Positions 25,891 through 35,067 of a stretch of DNA of 64,000 nucleotides are shown here, one piece after another. Position 1 is the first letter of the stretch, and each line of letters starts with the position of its first letter. The DNA is from Pseudomonadales bacterium (GTDB taxonomy: Bacteria > Pseudomonadota > Gammaproteobacteria > Pseudomonadales > Azotimanducaceae). The notes below the pieces were generated by a model. That model searched no databases, was not told the DNA's origin, and saw only the letters and a program-made list of their open reading frames with translations. The stretch spans positions 62,001 through 126,000 of the forward strand of contig JAHCAL010000004.1 in assembly GCA_019634925.1 (NCBI GenBank). The letters are read 5' to 3'. The translations under genes and the position numbers were made by a program.

Positions 25891-26951
25891 AGCGACAGAT
25901 CCAGGCTGAAGAATCCGGCGACCTCGTCACCCGCGGCGCCGGGGCGTTCACCCGGGCCCGCATGGAACGCGACCAGGGACCCGGGCGCTAGCACCTGCAG
26001 CCGGGCGGCACGATATCGCGCCAGGCGAATCCGGGCCCACGGGACCAGCAGACCCAGGCTGCCGACGATGGCGAGCGCATTGGTCGCGTACAGCCAGACC
26101 AGATCGATAGCACGCACGGTCGAGCGAAAGCGCAGGTCGCCGAGCCGCGTGGCATTGAACGAGAGATTGGTCAGCCGGCTGGTGAGGAAACACCAGGCCG
26201 GCAGGAGCGCCACATAGAGCAGCGGCAGCGGGGCATACTCGGCGAAGCTCGGCGGGAAGGCCGGTAGAAACACGTTCGCGAGGAACATCAGAGCGATCAG
26301 CGCGGCCACGAATCCGGCCAGGCAGCACACCAGGGCGAGCACCGCGAATCCGTAGATGCGATAGAAGGCCGCCACCGAGCCACCGAACGTGAACCGGGTC
26401 GTTCCGAAGCGGTGCTCCCCGTTGATGTAGGCACGCTGGCAGTGGCGCACGTACGGATAGGCGAGACCCAACGAGGGAGCGACCAGCAGGTAGCGGATCA
26501 GGTAATTCAGGTAGCCTTCCTGCATCGATCCATCGAAGCGGAACGCGACGCCCGACCACGCCGCATTGCGCGCCCGGAAGCGCAGAGCGCCCACCACGAT
26601 CCATGGGAGCACGAACAGGCCGATCGCCATCACGACGCCCTGCGCGAACGGCAGCAGCTGTCCGGCCAGCAGAAACGCCGCGAGCAGGATCACCGCCACG
26701 ACGCGCCCGGCCAGGATCGGCAGCGGCTCGCCGAGGTATTGGAACGGCGCGCCGGCGACCCAGGTGTTGCCGTGGAAATAGCGCTCGCGCCGTACCTTGG
26801 CCCAGGCCGAGAAGATGCCGAGCGTCAGGATGCTGAGCGCGAGATTGACGATCCAGATCCGGAAATACTCGCCGGCCCGACCGCGGAACTCGAATGCAAG
26901 GACGTCGTCCACCGGCGGCGCGCCGGCGTTCGCGGTATTGTGATCGGCCAC
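25887..26951 (-). CDS. YjgN/DUF898 family membrane protein
   Basis: 354 residues. The N-terminal signature LAFEFRGRAGEYFRIWIVNLALSILTLGIFSAWAKVRRERYFHGNT is diagnostic of the DUF898 group, followed by several TM helices and the repeated unit with SAWAK- and PWARIRLARYRA-type motifs. Function is unknown; it is commonly encoded beside M48 proteases. The start is taken as GTG at 26951, which follows GGGGGGCAG; ATG at 26996 or further upstream would add unconserved residues. It overlaps the protease start by 4 nt. Confidence 0.83.
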   Translation of the reverse strand: MADHNTANAGAPPVDDVLAFEFRGRAGEYFRIWIVNLALSILTLGIFSAWAKVRRERYFHGNTWVAGAPFQYLGEPLPILAGRVVAVILLAAFLLAGQLLPFAQGVVMAIGLFVLPWIVVGALRFRARNAAWSGVAFRFDGSMQEGYLNYLIRYLLVAPSLGLAYPYVRHCQRAYINGEHRFGTTRFTFGGSVAAFYRIYGFAVLALVCCLAGFVAALIALMFLANVFLPAFPPSFAEYAPLPLLYVALLPAWCFLTSRLTNLSFNATRLGDLRFRSTVRAIDLVWLYATNALAIVGSLGLLVPWARIRLARYRAARLQVLAPGSLVAFHAGPGERPGAAGDEVAGFFSLDLSL

Positions 26952-27112
26952 GGCTGCCCCCCATCCGCCCGATCTGTGTAGCGTAACAAACCCCATCCCG
27001 ACATGCGGCCGGCCTGTGTGAGTGGGCGGCCGCGTCCGCGATGCCGCCGGCACGGTGGCCCTGCACAGCCGCCACGGCGTATAGCTGGCCCATGTTCACC
27101 GGGGACTTCGCC

Positions 27113-27592
27113 ATGCAAGCCGACCACGGATCCGCCACCGCGATGGATGCGCTCGATCGGGATCACTACGCCGAGCACGGTTTCGCCCTGGCGACCGCCA
27201 TGCTCGGCCCGAACGTCTGCTTCACGCACCAGCAATTCGTCGTCAAGCACCCGGACGGTCCGGCGGCACGGACCGACATACCCTGGCACCAGGACAACGG
27301 CTACGGCCAGCTGGAACCGCCGCTAGACCTGACGGTGTGGATTGCGCTCGACGACTGCACGACGGAGAACGGCTGCCTGTGGGTATTGCCCGGCTCGCAA
27401 CGCCTCGGACTGTTACCGCATGACGAACGCGGCTCGCTGCTCGCCGTCGCGATCGAAGAGCAGGGTGTACCGGTACCGATGGCCGCCGGTGACGCGCTGC
27501 TGTTCGGCACACCGCGTTTCTTCACGGCGCTGCGACGGACCAGTCGGACTAGGTCCTTGCCCTCAGCGCCACTTCGAGCAGCTTGTGAGTAA
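27113..27592 (+). pseudogene. Phytanoyl-CoA dioxygenase (PhyH) family, decayed
   Basis: An open frame of 159 residues that matches PhyH oxygenases in parts. The N-terminus (MDALDRDHYAEHGFALA) and the core with the iron-binding HxD (IPWHQDNGYGQLEP), then LTVWIALDDCTTENGCLWVLPGSQRLG, are recognisable. Family members have about 60-70 residues between the start motif and the core; here they are joined directly. After GDALLFGTPRFFT the conserved distal His and C-terminal strand are missing, and the frame runs 44 bp into the convergent serine hydrolase. Iron binding cannot be complete, so this is most likely a relic. Confidence 0.7.
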
Positions 27593-28832
27593 TGTCCCAG
27601 GGTATGCTTCCGTTGGTGTTCGTGAACACGATAGCACCCAGGCCCGCACTCTGAAGAATACGCATATCCGTGTTGACGCCCGGATCGCTCCCGCCGTGCC
27701 CCCATGCCAGTTCACCGGCGAGTTCGGTCGACCCCATCCAGTTCAGACCCTGATGGCGGCGATGCTTGATGCCGGCCGCGTCGCGCGATTCATGCACGAA
27801 AATGGTACTCAGCATACTCCGGACGGTGTCGCGCTCGAGGATCCGGTGCCCGGCGTACGCGCCCTCGCTCAGATATGCGCGTACGTAGTAGCTCAGGTCA
27901 TCTACGCTCGTGCGCAGAAACCCATCGGGATAATTCGGGTGGCCGTAGACGCAGTTCGCGACGAAGCCATCGGCAAGGGGCTCTCGCAGCGTCGGGCCGT
28001 CCTGTTGTATGGCGCCAAGCGGCACGCCGCCCCAATCCGGGCCCCGCGCTTTGCCGCCTTCTACCCACGTGTACGGAACCACGTGGCGCGCCCGATCGAT
28101 GTCGGCGATTCTCCAACTCGTCGAGCGCATACCCAACGGGGCGAATATGTTGAGTCGGCAGTATTCGGGGAAGGCCATTCCGGAAACGTTTTCGACGATC
28201 CGCGCGAGAATTCCGTAGCTGAGGTTGCAGTATTCGAACTTCTCATCGGCCGGGAGCCAGGAATGGAAGTTCTCGTCCGCGCTGTAGTATTGCCCTTCTG
28301 GAACGAAATACGCCTGCAACCATTGTCCCAGAGCCAGCCGAGGATCGCCGCAGCCATAGAGGCGACCATACGCATTGCCATCCGCGATGGAAGAGGTATG
28401 GGTCAGAAGCTGGCGGATCCGGATGGGCTGTTCTGGTGCCCTGGGATGCCGGACGGAAAACTCCAGATGGTCGTTGATGTCATCGTGCAGGTGCAGCAAT
28501 CCCGCCTCCTGCAATTGCATCACGGCGGTAGACGTGACGGTCTTCGAAATCGAGGCGACGTTCTGAATGCCGGCAAGGCTCATGGGAATGCGATTTTCGA
28601 TATCCGCCCATCCATAGCACGCAGACCAGATCACCTGGTCGCGATCGACGATACATGCGGCGATCCCGGGAACACGGTCGCGTGCCATCCGTTGCCAGAT
28701 GAAGCCATCGATCTCGGTCAACAGATCTGCGGATTGCAGCGGCAGATGGCTCGCCGAACCGACCGCGAGCCCGCCCGATGCAGCCAGCAACGACGCACTG
28801 CCAGCTCCAACGATCAATTGGCGGCGATTCAT
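27549..28832 (-). CDS. Serine hydrolase, beta-lactamase family, probably Tat-exported
   Basis: 427 residues. It starts MNRRQLIVGAGSASLLAASGGLA, with a twin-arginine pair ahead of a hydrophobic stretch, so Tat export is likely. The SxxK motif is SISK at residues 94-97; the Tyr-Xaa-Asn-type motif lies in EYCNLSYGILARIV, and the third motif GHGGSDPG lies near the C-terminus. Base composition differs from its neighbours: bases 28141-28200 are 31/60 G+C, against 41/60 for 29401-29460 next door. Together with the damaged PhyH gene it overlaps, this suggests recent acquisition. Confidence 0.88.
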   Translation of the reverse strand: MNRRQLIVGAGSASLLAASGGLAVGSASHLPLQSADLLTEIDGFIWQRMARDRVPGIAACIVDRDQVIWSACYGWADIENRIPMSLAGIQNVASISKTVTSTAVMQLQEAGLLHLHDDINDHLEFSVRHPRAPEQPIRIRQLLTHTSSIADGNAYGRLYGCGDPRLALGQWLQAYFVPEGQYYSADENFHSWLPADEKFEYCNLSYGILARIVENVSGMAFPEYCRLNIFAPLGMRSTSWRIADIDRARHVVPYTWVEGGKARGPDWGGVPLGAIQQDGPTLREPLADGFVANCVYGHPNYPDGFLRTSVDDLSYYVRAYLSEGAYAGHRILERDTVRSMLSTIFVHESRDAAGIKHRRHQGLNWMGSTELAGELAWGHGGSDPGVNTDMRILQSAGLGAIVFTNTNGSIPWDITHKLLEVALRART

Positions 28833-29033
28833 CTATTCAGTTCTCCACAGCGGCGGACGTATTGATTCCCCCGGCGATCAAACCACGCTCGGATCGACCC
28901 GTTCCACCCCTATTGCGCGTCGACGGATCGACGCGGGAACTGCAGATTAGTTTCCAGGACCGGGCCAGCGGACATGTCCTCCGGGGTAAAACAGAGGGGG
29001 CCGGCGCGAGGCGTCCGCCGCCCGTCCGGCGCC

Positions 29034-30275
29034 CTACCAGATCGGACCACCCATGACCGCTTCGACGGCCGGCGCTTCGAACGCTTCGGCCGGTATCGCC
29101 TCCGGCCCCACGAACACTGCACCGAAGGCGACGCCGAGCATGGGATTGGCAGCCAGCCGCTCGTGGATTCCGGCGCGCCGCCGGCGCGCCTCGTCGGTGA
29201 ACTCGCTCTCGCGGACTGCCGACATGCGCGCCACGGTACGCAGCCGGCGCATGCGTTCGCGCCGTTCGGTCCGGTAGTCGTCGAAGATCGCGACATCCCA
29301 GTCCGCGTGATGCAGCAGTGCATCGCTGACCAGCCGCACGTCGCGATGGGTGATCGACTGCCCCTGCCCGGTGATTGGATCGTTGCGTCCCGCGGCGTCG
29401 CCGATCAGCACGACGCCCTGCCGGACCGGATCGTCGACCCAGGCGTCGTTGTTCGGGTAGGTGAGACACGGGCTCACCGGTGTCGCGCCGACGATGGCGT
29501 CGGCGTGCGGCACACAATCGAGACGCCAGGCGTCGAGGAACCGCCGAGGTCCGTCCGGGCCGAGCAGGCGACCCCTCTGGTTGCTGGAGAATCCCATGTA
29601 GACACGCACCTTGCCGCCGCCCCGCGGGAAGGCCAGCACATTCACATCACCTTCGACGGCGACGATCTGCAGGTCCTCCGGCCAGTCATGTGCGCCTTCG
29701 ACCAGCATGCCCGAGAACAGATGGTGTTCCGGGTCGCGCTGCAACGTGCAGCCGATCTGCTGCGCCACGACACCATTGCTGCCGTCGGCACCGACGACCA
29801 GCCGCGGGGTGAGTGTGTGCAGCTGCTCGTCGTGCACGAACTCGATCGCCGGCGGGCTGCCCGGGGTTACCCTGACACGGGATACCCCGCGCAGCAGCCG
29901 GGCACCGGCATCGACGGCGGCGGCGTCCAGCAGGTCGCACATCCGCGGATGGCCGAGACACAGCGGTCCTGCCTGGCCGGGCAGCATCGCGGAGATGTCG
30001 AGCGTTCGGCGTTCCGCTTCCGCCCGCGGCACCAGTTCGTCGTAGGTCACGTGCCGCGTCAGGTGATGGCCGCCGGCGGAACGATAGAGGTCATACAGGC
30101 CGAGCCGCCTGGTTTCCGCGACCCCCCACGGCGCGATCCACTCGCCACGCACCACGTCCTTGTGCTCGAGCGTACGCTCGAGCACAAGGACGTCCAGTCC
30201 GCCACGGGCGAGCACCGTGGCGAGCGCGCCGCCCGCGATCCCCGCACCGACGATCACCACTTCGGGTCGCTTCAT
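29034..30275 (-). CDS. FAD-dependent monooxygenase (aromatic hydroxylase-like)
   Basis: 413 residues. The N-terminal Rossmann motif EVVIVGAGIAGGALATVLARGGLDVLVLER binds FAD. The Arg-containing VRGEWIAPWGVAE stretch follows, then LVVGADGSNGVV (the DG motif), and GDAAGRNDPITGQGQS binds the FAD ribityl. This is the group A flavin monooxygenase layout, which hydroxylates or epoxidises a ring using NAD(P)H and O2. The start is the ATG at 30275, after GGGGGGTGG; an ATG at 30293 is possible. A perfect 40-bp palindrome lies inside the 5' part of this gene. The next 200 bp (28833-29033) hold no gene. Confidence 0.9.
   Translation of the reverse strand: MKRPEVVIVGAGIAGGALATVLARGGLDVLVLERTLEHKDVVRGEWIAPWGVAETRRLGLYDLYRSAGGHHLTRHVTYDELVPRAEAERRTLDISAMLPGQAGPLCLGHPRMCDLLDAAAVDAGARLLRGVSRVRVTPGSPPAIEFVHDEQLHTLTPRLVVGADGSNGVVAQQIGCTLQRDPEHHLFSGMLVEGAHDWPEDLQIVAVEGDVNVLAFPRGGGKVRVYMGFSSNQRGRLLGPDGPRRFLDAWRLDCVPHADAIVGATPVSPCLTYPNNDAWVDDPVRQGVVLIGDAAGRNDPITGQGQSITHRDVRLVSDALLHHADWDVAIFDDYRTERRERMRRLRTVARMSAVRESEFTDEARRRRAGIHERLAANPMLGVAFGAVFVGPEAIPAEAFEAPAVEAVMGGPIW
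30154..30193. repeat. Perfect 40-bp palindrome inside a coding region
   Basis: The left arm ACGTCCTTGTGCTCGAGCGT is followed at once, with no spacer, by its exact reverse complement. It lies in the FAD monooxygenase gene, encoding VLVLERTLEHKDV just after the Rossmann motif. The centre falls on a codon boundary, so the other strand reads the same peptide in its matching frame. No mobile element borders it. Confidence 0.95.
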
Positions 30276-30456
30276 GTCCACCCCCCAGTCCATGACAACA
30301 ACAGTCCCTGCCAGCGGCAGTCGCCACAAATTTACGCCGGTATCTGCCGTCTGTGTATGTGGATCTTGGAGCGCGCGGCATTCCCGCTGGCAGGTGCCGG
30401 GCCGCCCCGCTAGCATGGCTGCAGGAATGGGAGCAGCACGATCGGGGAGCAGATCG

Positions 30457-31485
30457 ATGGGATATGCGGCAAACCGGCCGATCGATGACTGGCTGTCCCG
30501 GGAAACGCCTGAAGCGGTACTCGAACCCGACCTGCCGATCGTCGACGCACACCACCATCTGTGGGACATCCGCAGCTTCACGACCGAGCCATTCGCGGGC
30601 TTCGAACAGAAGGTCTACCTGTGCGAGGAGATCGTCGACGACATCCGTGCATCCGGCCACAACGTGGTGCAGACCGTGTTCGCGCAATGTGGCGCCTTCT
30701 ACCGCGCCGATGGTCCCGAGGCCCTGAAGTGCGTCGGTGAGACCGAGTTCGTGCACGGCATCCATGCCATGAGCAATTCCGGGATCTACGGTCCCATGCG
30801 GCTGTGCACCGGGATCTTCGGCAGCGCGGATCTGCGCCTCGGCGCGGACGTCGAGCCGGTGCTCGAGGCGCACATGGCGGCATCGGCCAACTTCCGCGGC
30901 ATCCGCACCGCGTTCCCCGCCGAGCTCGACGCCACCTTCATGCGCGGCTACGCGCTGCTCGGCAAACACGGCCTCACTTTCGACAACTGGTCGCCGGACT
31001 TCGACCGTCTGCCGGCACTCGCACGGCTGGCGCGCGCGAACAGCGACGTGACGGTGATCGTCAACCACCTCGGCGGCCGGATCGACCCGGACGCGCCGGA
31101 CGACGTGGTGGCGCGCTGGCGGGCCGGTATCGATGCGGTCGCGCAGTGCCCGAACACGGTGCTGAAGTGCGGCGGCGCGCAGATGCGGGTGGGGGCATGG
31201 GAGCCACCGTTCCACATGCACCGGCGTGCGCAACCGATGGGCTCCGAGGAGCTGTGCGAACGGCTGTTGCCTTTCTACCGATATGCGATCGAAGCGTTCG
31301 GGCCGGCGCGCTGCATGTTCGAGAGCAACTTCCCGGTGGACCGGGAATGCGTGTCGTATCGCACGTTGTGGAACCTGTTCAAGCGCATCGCTGCACGTCT
31401 CGGCCTGAGCGCGGCGGAGAAGTCGGCGACGTTCTCCGGCACGGCGGCGCGCGTGTACCGTCTGCCGGAGCCGCTGAATCCATGA
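30457..31485 (+). CDS. Amidohydrolase-2 family metal-dependent hydrolase
   Basis: 342 residues, TIM-barrel hydrolase. The metal-binding HxH is in VDAHHHLWD at residues 29-36; later ligands include the His in VIVNHLGG and the Asp-type end [14 protein letters not shown]. Related enzymes hydrolyse lactones or decarboxylate ring-cleavage products in aromatic or terpenoid degradation. The ATG at 30457 follows CGGGGAGCAG. It is divergent from the FAD monooxygenase (181 bp apart) and coupled to the LLM enzyme by an ATGA overlap. Confidence 0.88.
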   Translation: MGYAANRPIDDWLSRETPEAVLEPDLPIVDAHHHLWDIRSFTTEPFAGFEQKVYLCEEIVDDIRASGHNVVQTVFAQCGAFYRADGPEALKCVGETEFVHGIHAMSNSGIYGPMRLCTGIFGSADLRLGADVEPVLEAHMAASANFRGIRTAFPAELDATFMRGYALLGKHGLTFDNWSPDFDRLPALARLARANSDVTVIVNHLGGRIDPDAPDDVVARWRAGIDAVAQCPNTVLKCGGAQMRVGAWEPPFHMHRRAQPMGSEELCERLLPFYRYAIEAFGPARCMFESNFPVDRECVSYRTLWNLFKRIAARLGLSAAEKSATFSGTAARVYRLPEPLNP

Positions 31486-32513
31486 TGACACTACCGGTCC
31501 TGAGCGTACTCGACCTCGCGCCGATCACGGAAGGCAGCAGTGCCGGCGAGGCGCTGCGCCGCAGCCGCGACCTCGCCCGTCACGCCGAGGCGCTGGGTTA
31601 CCGCCGGTTCTGGCTGGCCGAACACCACAACATGCCGGGTATCGCGAGTTCGGCGACCGCCGTCGCGATCGGCTACGTGGCCGAGGGCACCTCCAGCATC
31701 CGGGTCGGTGCGGGCGGCATCATGCTGCCGAACCACGCACCACTGGTTATCGCCGAACAGTTCGGCACCCTCGCCGCGCTGTACCCGGATCGCATCGACC
31801 TTGGGCTCGGGCGGGCGCCTGGCACGGACCAGCGCACCGCACAGGCGCTGCGCCGGACGCTGGCCGGCGACGTCGACCGGTTCCCCCAGGACGTGCTCGA
31901 ACTGCTCGGCTGGCTGGACGATCCCGAGCCCGGTCAGGCCGTGCAGGCGGTACCCGGCGCCGGCTCCAAGGTGCCCGTCTGGATCCTCGGCTCGAGCCTG
32001 TTCGGCGCCCAGCTCGCGGCGGCCCTGGGGCTGCCGTTCGCCTTCGCGTCACACTTCGCCCCCGCGGCCATGCTGCAGGCGATCGACATCTATCGGCGCA
32101 CGTTCCACGCGTCCGGATATCTCGAGCGGCCCTATGTCATGCTCGGTTTCAACGTCTGCGCGGCGGCAACGGACGCAGAGGCGCAGTTTCTGCGCAGCTC
32201 GTCCCTGCAGGCGATCCTGCGGTTGCGCACGGGAAGGCCCGGCAAGCTGCCGCCGCCGGTACACGACTTCGAGGCGACACTCGGCACCGCGGAACGCGCC
32301 ATGCTGGCCGAGTTCACCGTGTGTTCGGCCGTCGGCGGGCCGGAAACGGTGGCGGAGCGTCTGCTCGCTTTCGCCGAGCGGACCGGCGCCGACGAGCTCA
32401 TGATCGCGACGCAGATCTACGACCACGCAGCGCGACGCAGATCCTATGAACTGCTGGCCGAGGTGCACGGAACGCTTGCGCGCGGAACACACGCGACCGC
32501 AGCAACACACTGA
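31482..32513 (+). CDS. LLM-class flavin-dependent oxidoreductase (luciferase-like)
   Basis: 343 residues, bacterial luciferase-like TIM barrel. Conserved N-terminal segments are [49 protein letters not shown] and [13 protein letters not shown], the form found in the YhbW/MsnO8-like subgroup that uses FMNH2 or F420 to oxidise a substrate. The exact reaction is unknown. Tandem ATG codons at 31482 overlap the amidohydrolase stop. It is probably one unit with the amidohydrolase and possibly the CoA-transferase. Confidence 0.9.
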   Translation: MMTLPVLSVLDLAPITEGSSAGEALRRSRDLARHAEALGYRRFWLAEHHNMPGIASSATAVAIGYVAEGTSSIRVGAGGIMLPNHAPLVIAEQFGTLAALYPDRIDLGLGRAPGTDQRTAQALRRTLAGDVDRFPQDVLELLGWLDDPEPGQAVQAVPGAGSKVPVWILGSSLFGAQLAAALGLPFAFASHFAPAAMLQAIDIYRRTFHASGYLERPYVMLGFNVCAAATDAEAQFLRSSSLQAILRLRTGRPGKLPPPVHDFEATLGTAERAMLAEFTVCSAVGGPETVAERLLAFAERTGADELMIATQIYDHAARRRSYELLAEVHGTLARGTHATAATH

Positions 32514-32554
32514 CCGGGTGGCCGCGTGAGACGGACCCGGGGGAGGGTTTGCCG

Positions 32555-33769
32555 ATGTCCACAGTGTTCCAAGGTCTCAAGGTAGTCGACGCCGCGTCGT
32601 TCCTGGCCGGCCCTTGCGCCGCGACGATCCTCGCGGACTTCGGCGCCGACGTCATCAAGATCGAACCGCCGTCCGGGGATCGGCATCGATCCATCGCGGG
32701 CGGGCATCCGAGCGAGTGGTCCTGGCAACTGACCGACCGCAACCGGCGAGGTCTCGCGCTCGACCTCGCCCGGCCCGATGGTCGTGCGGTGCTCATGCGC
32801 CTGCTCGCGACCGCGGACGTCTTCGTGGTGAATTTCAGCGCGGGACAGCTGCGCAAACACGGCCTCGAGTGGGAAACGCTGCGCGCGATCAATCCGCGCC
32901 TGGTGTTCGCCCAGGTTTCCGCCTACGGCCTCGAAGGTGACGAGGCCGACCGCCCCGCGTTCGACCTGACCGGCTGGTTCGCACGCACCGGCATCATGGA
33001 CATGATGCATGACCGGGACACGCCGCCACCGGTTCCCGCGGGTGGGGTCGGCGACCACACAACGGCCATGACGCTCTTCGCCGGGATCATGATGGCGCTC
33101 TACCGCCGCGACCGGACCGGCGCAGGCGGGATGGTGTCCACCTCGCTCGCCGCCACCGGCGCCTGGGCGAATGGGCTCAACCTGCAGGGTGTGCTCGCCG
33201 GGGTCGACGCGGCGGCGCGCCGCGACCGGGAAGGCTGGTCGAACCCGGTGCAGAACGTCTATGCCACCCGCGACGGGCGTCATGTGCTGCTCGCCGTGCA
33301 GAACATCGCGCGCGATTGGCCCAAACTCGTGGCGGCGCTCGATGCCGCGCACTGGCTCAACGACCCGCGCATGCAGCCGGTCAAGCCGCTGTTCAGCAAC
33401 CGGTTCCATGCGCGCGCGGAACTCGCGCGGGCGATCGGCGCATTCGATGCGGGCGAGCTGTGCAGGCGCCTCGACGCGTGCGGGGTCGTGTACAGCCTTG
33501 TGGCCCGCAACGCGGAGGTCGTCGACGATCCGCAACTCGCCGCAAACGGTGTGTTCGTGCCATCGGCATCCGGGGTGCCTGGCGTCGAGCGTACGCTGGC
33601 AACACCTATCCGGCTGCACGGCGAATCCCAGGTCACACCCGGCCGCGCGCCGCGGATCGGCGAGCATTCCCGCGCGATCCTCGTGGAGTACGGGTTTACC
33701 GAAGCACAGATCGACGCGCTCGTCGCCGCGGGCGCAGTCGTCATCGAACAATCCGCCCCGCAGGAGTAG
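32555..33769 (+). CDS. CaiB/BaiF (type III) CoA-transferase
   Basis: 404 residues. The N-terminal LKVVDAASFLAGPCAATILADFGADVIKIEPP and GRAVLMRLLATADVFVVNF are family hallmarks, and the catalytic Asp is Asp137 in AFDLTGWFARTG. It moves CoA from an acyl-CoA to a free acid without spending ATP, or acts as a racemase in some members. The start ATG at 32555 follows GGGGGAGGG. The enoyl-CoA hydratase begins 3 bp after its stop, so the two should act on one substrate in sequence. Confidence 0.93.
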   Translation: MSTVFQGLKVVDAASFLAGPCAATILADFGADVIKIEPPSGDRHRSIAGGHPSEWSWQLTDRNRRGLALDLARPDGRAVLMRLLATADVFVVNFSAGQLRKHGLEWETLRAINPRLVFAQVSAYGLEGDEADRPAFDLTGWFARTGIMDMMHDRDTPPPVPAGGVGDHTTAMTLFAGIMMALYRRDRTGAGGMVSTSLAATGAWANGLNLQGVLAGVDAAARRDREGWSNPVQNVYATRDGRHVLLAVQNIARDWPKLVAALDAAHWLNDPRMQPVKPLFSNRFHARAELARAIGAFDAGELCRRLDACGVVYSLVARNAEVVDDPQLAANGVFVPSASGVPGVERTLATPIRLHGESQVTPGRAPRIGEHSRAILVEYGFTEAQIDALVAAGAVVIEQSAPQE

Positions 33770-33772
33770 GAC

Positions 33773-34678
33773 ATGAGCGAGTTCCGGCACATCCTCTACG
33801 AAGTCGAGCGCGGTCGCGCACGCATCACCCTGAACCGGCCCGACAAGCTGAACGCATTGTCGCTCGAACTGCAGACCGAGCTCAGCGAAGCGCTCTGGGA
33901 GGCCGACAACGATACCGACGTGCACTGCGTGATCATCCGCGGCGCCGGGCGCGCATTCAGCGCCGGCTACGACCTGGCCGGGAGCGGCGGCTACGTGCCG
34001 GTCTCGCGTGTGGAGAGCCAGGAGCGGCGCTATCGCGGCGGCCGCTCGATCGACGACGATGCCTGGCAGCTGGAGCGCGCCCAGCGACTGCGCATGGCGA
34101 TCTTCGACATGCACAAGCCGTCGATCGCGCAGGTGCACGGCTACTGCCTCGCCGGCGGCACGGACATCGCGCTCATGTGCGACATGGTCATCGCGGCGGA
34201 CGACGCGACGTTCGGCTTTCCGCCGGCGCGCGATCTCGGCGCGCTGCCGAACAACTTCTGGCTGTACCACGTCGGCCCGCAGTGGGCAAAGCGGCTCACG
34301 CTCACCGGCGATACCGTCACCGGCCGGGAGGCACAACAGATCGGACTGGTACTCAAGTCCGTACCGCCGGAGGCGCTCACAGCCGAAGTGGAACAGCTCG
34401 CGGACCGGATGGCGCTGATCGATCCGGACCTGCTGTCCGCCAACAAGCGCATCATCAATCTCGGCATGGAACTGATGGGCGCCCGCACGCTGCAGCGGCT
34501 CGCCGCGGAGAACGACGTGCGCGGTCACAATACCGCGGCGGCGCGCAACTACATGAAGTCGGTCGCGGAAAAGGGACTCAAGGCGACCCTGCGCGAACGG
34601 GACGCAAAGTTCGGCGACGGTCGCGCCCGGGTGGATGGGCCGGAACGGCGTGACGAGCAGGGCCGGCTGATCGACTAG
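33773..34678 (+). CDS. Enoyl-CoA hydratase/isomerase family protein
   Basis: 301 residues, longer than classical crotonase because of an insertion after AGYDLAGS (residues about 65-100) and a C-terminal tail of about 25 residues. Oxyanion-hole segments are GAGRAFSAGYDLAG and QVHGYCLAGGTDIAL. The catalytic region reads GFPPARDLGALPNNFWLYHVGPQWAKRLTLTGDTV, with no Glu at either canonical site, so hydration by the classical mechanism is doubtful. It is coupled to the CoA-transferase. Its stop is 18 bp from the stop of the convergent relic at 34697. Confidence 0.88.
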   Translation: MSEFRHILYEVERGRARITLNRPDKLNALSLELQTELSEALWEADNDTDVHCVIIRGAGRAFSAGYDLAGSGGYVPVSRVESQERRYRGGRSIDDDAWQLERAQRLRMAIFDMHKPSIAQVHGYCLAGGTDIALMCDMVIAADDATFGFPPARDLGALPNNFWLYHVGPQWAKRLTLTGDTVTGREAQQIGLVLKSVPPEALTAEVEQLADRMALIDPDLLSANKRIINLGMELMGARTLQRLAAENDVRGHNTAAARNYMKSVAEKGLKATLRERDAKFGDGRARVDGPERRDEQGRLID

Positions 34679-34696
34679 CCGGGATCGTTCATGCGC

Positions 34697-35053
34697 TCAC
34701 GGCACGCGGCCGAGGGGCTGCCATCCGCGAGCGAGCGCATCCTCCTCACGGGTGACCCGCTGGTTGCGATTGGTCGGAATGCCGATCAGCTCGGCCGCAA
34801 GTTGCCCGATCTGCCCCGCGGATGCCGCTTCGCGCAGAGCCCGGATCGGCCCGGGCGCACCGGGTCCCTGGTCGCCGAGTTCGGGACGGAACGGTGCTGC
34901 CGTGGTCAGCAGCACCACCGACGATTCCGCCAGCGGCTTTGCGAGCGGCGTGAATGGCGCGTCGGCGTTTGTTGCCCAGCGATACGGCGGATACCCGAGT
35001 GCTGCGTACCAGCTGCGCGTCCGCTCGAGATAGCGCAGCGGCTCACCGGGCAT
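34697..35053 (-). pseudogene. Glycine/sarcosine/betaine reductase selenoprotein B-like protein, decayed
   Basis: 118 residues. The N-terminus (YLERTRSWYAALGYPPYRWATNADAPFTPLAKPLAES) and RVT-type ending (GIPTNRNQRVTREEDA) resemble the selenoprotein B-like group of proteobacteria, whose members I recall as about twice this long. Between TTAAPFRPELGDQGPGAP and ALREAASAGQIGQ about 45 residues seem to be missing, and the cysteine-containing C-terminal half (CPVCHQ-type motif) is absent altogether. The frame is open, so a short protein could be made, but without the active-site part. The family match is from memory. Confidence 0.5.
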
Positions 35054-35067
35054 CTTTAACGCTGACG

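Noticed and set aside
32444..34528. 694-residue minus-strand frame opposite the CoA-transferase and hydratase
   Set aside because: Shadow frame; no signature or start signal.
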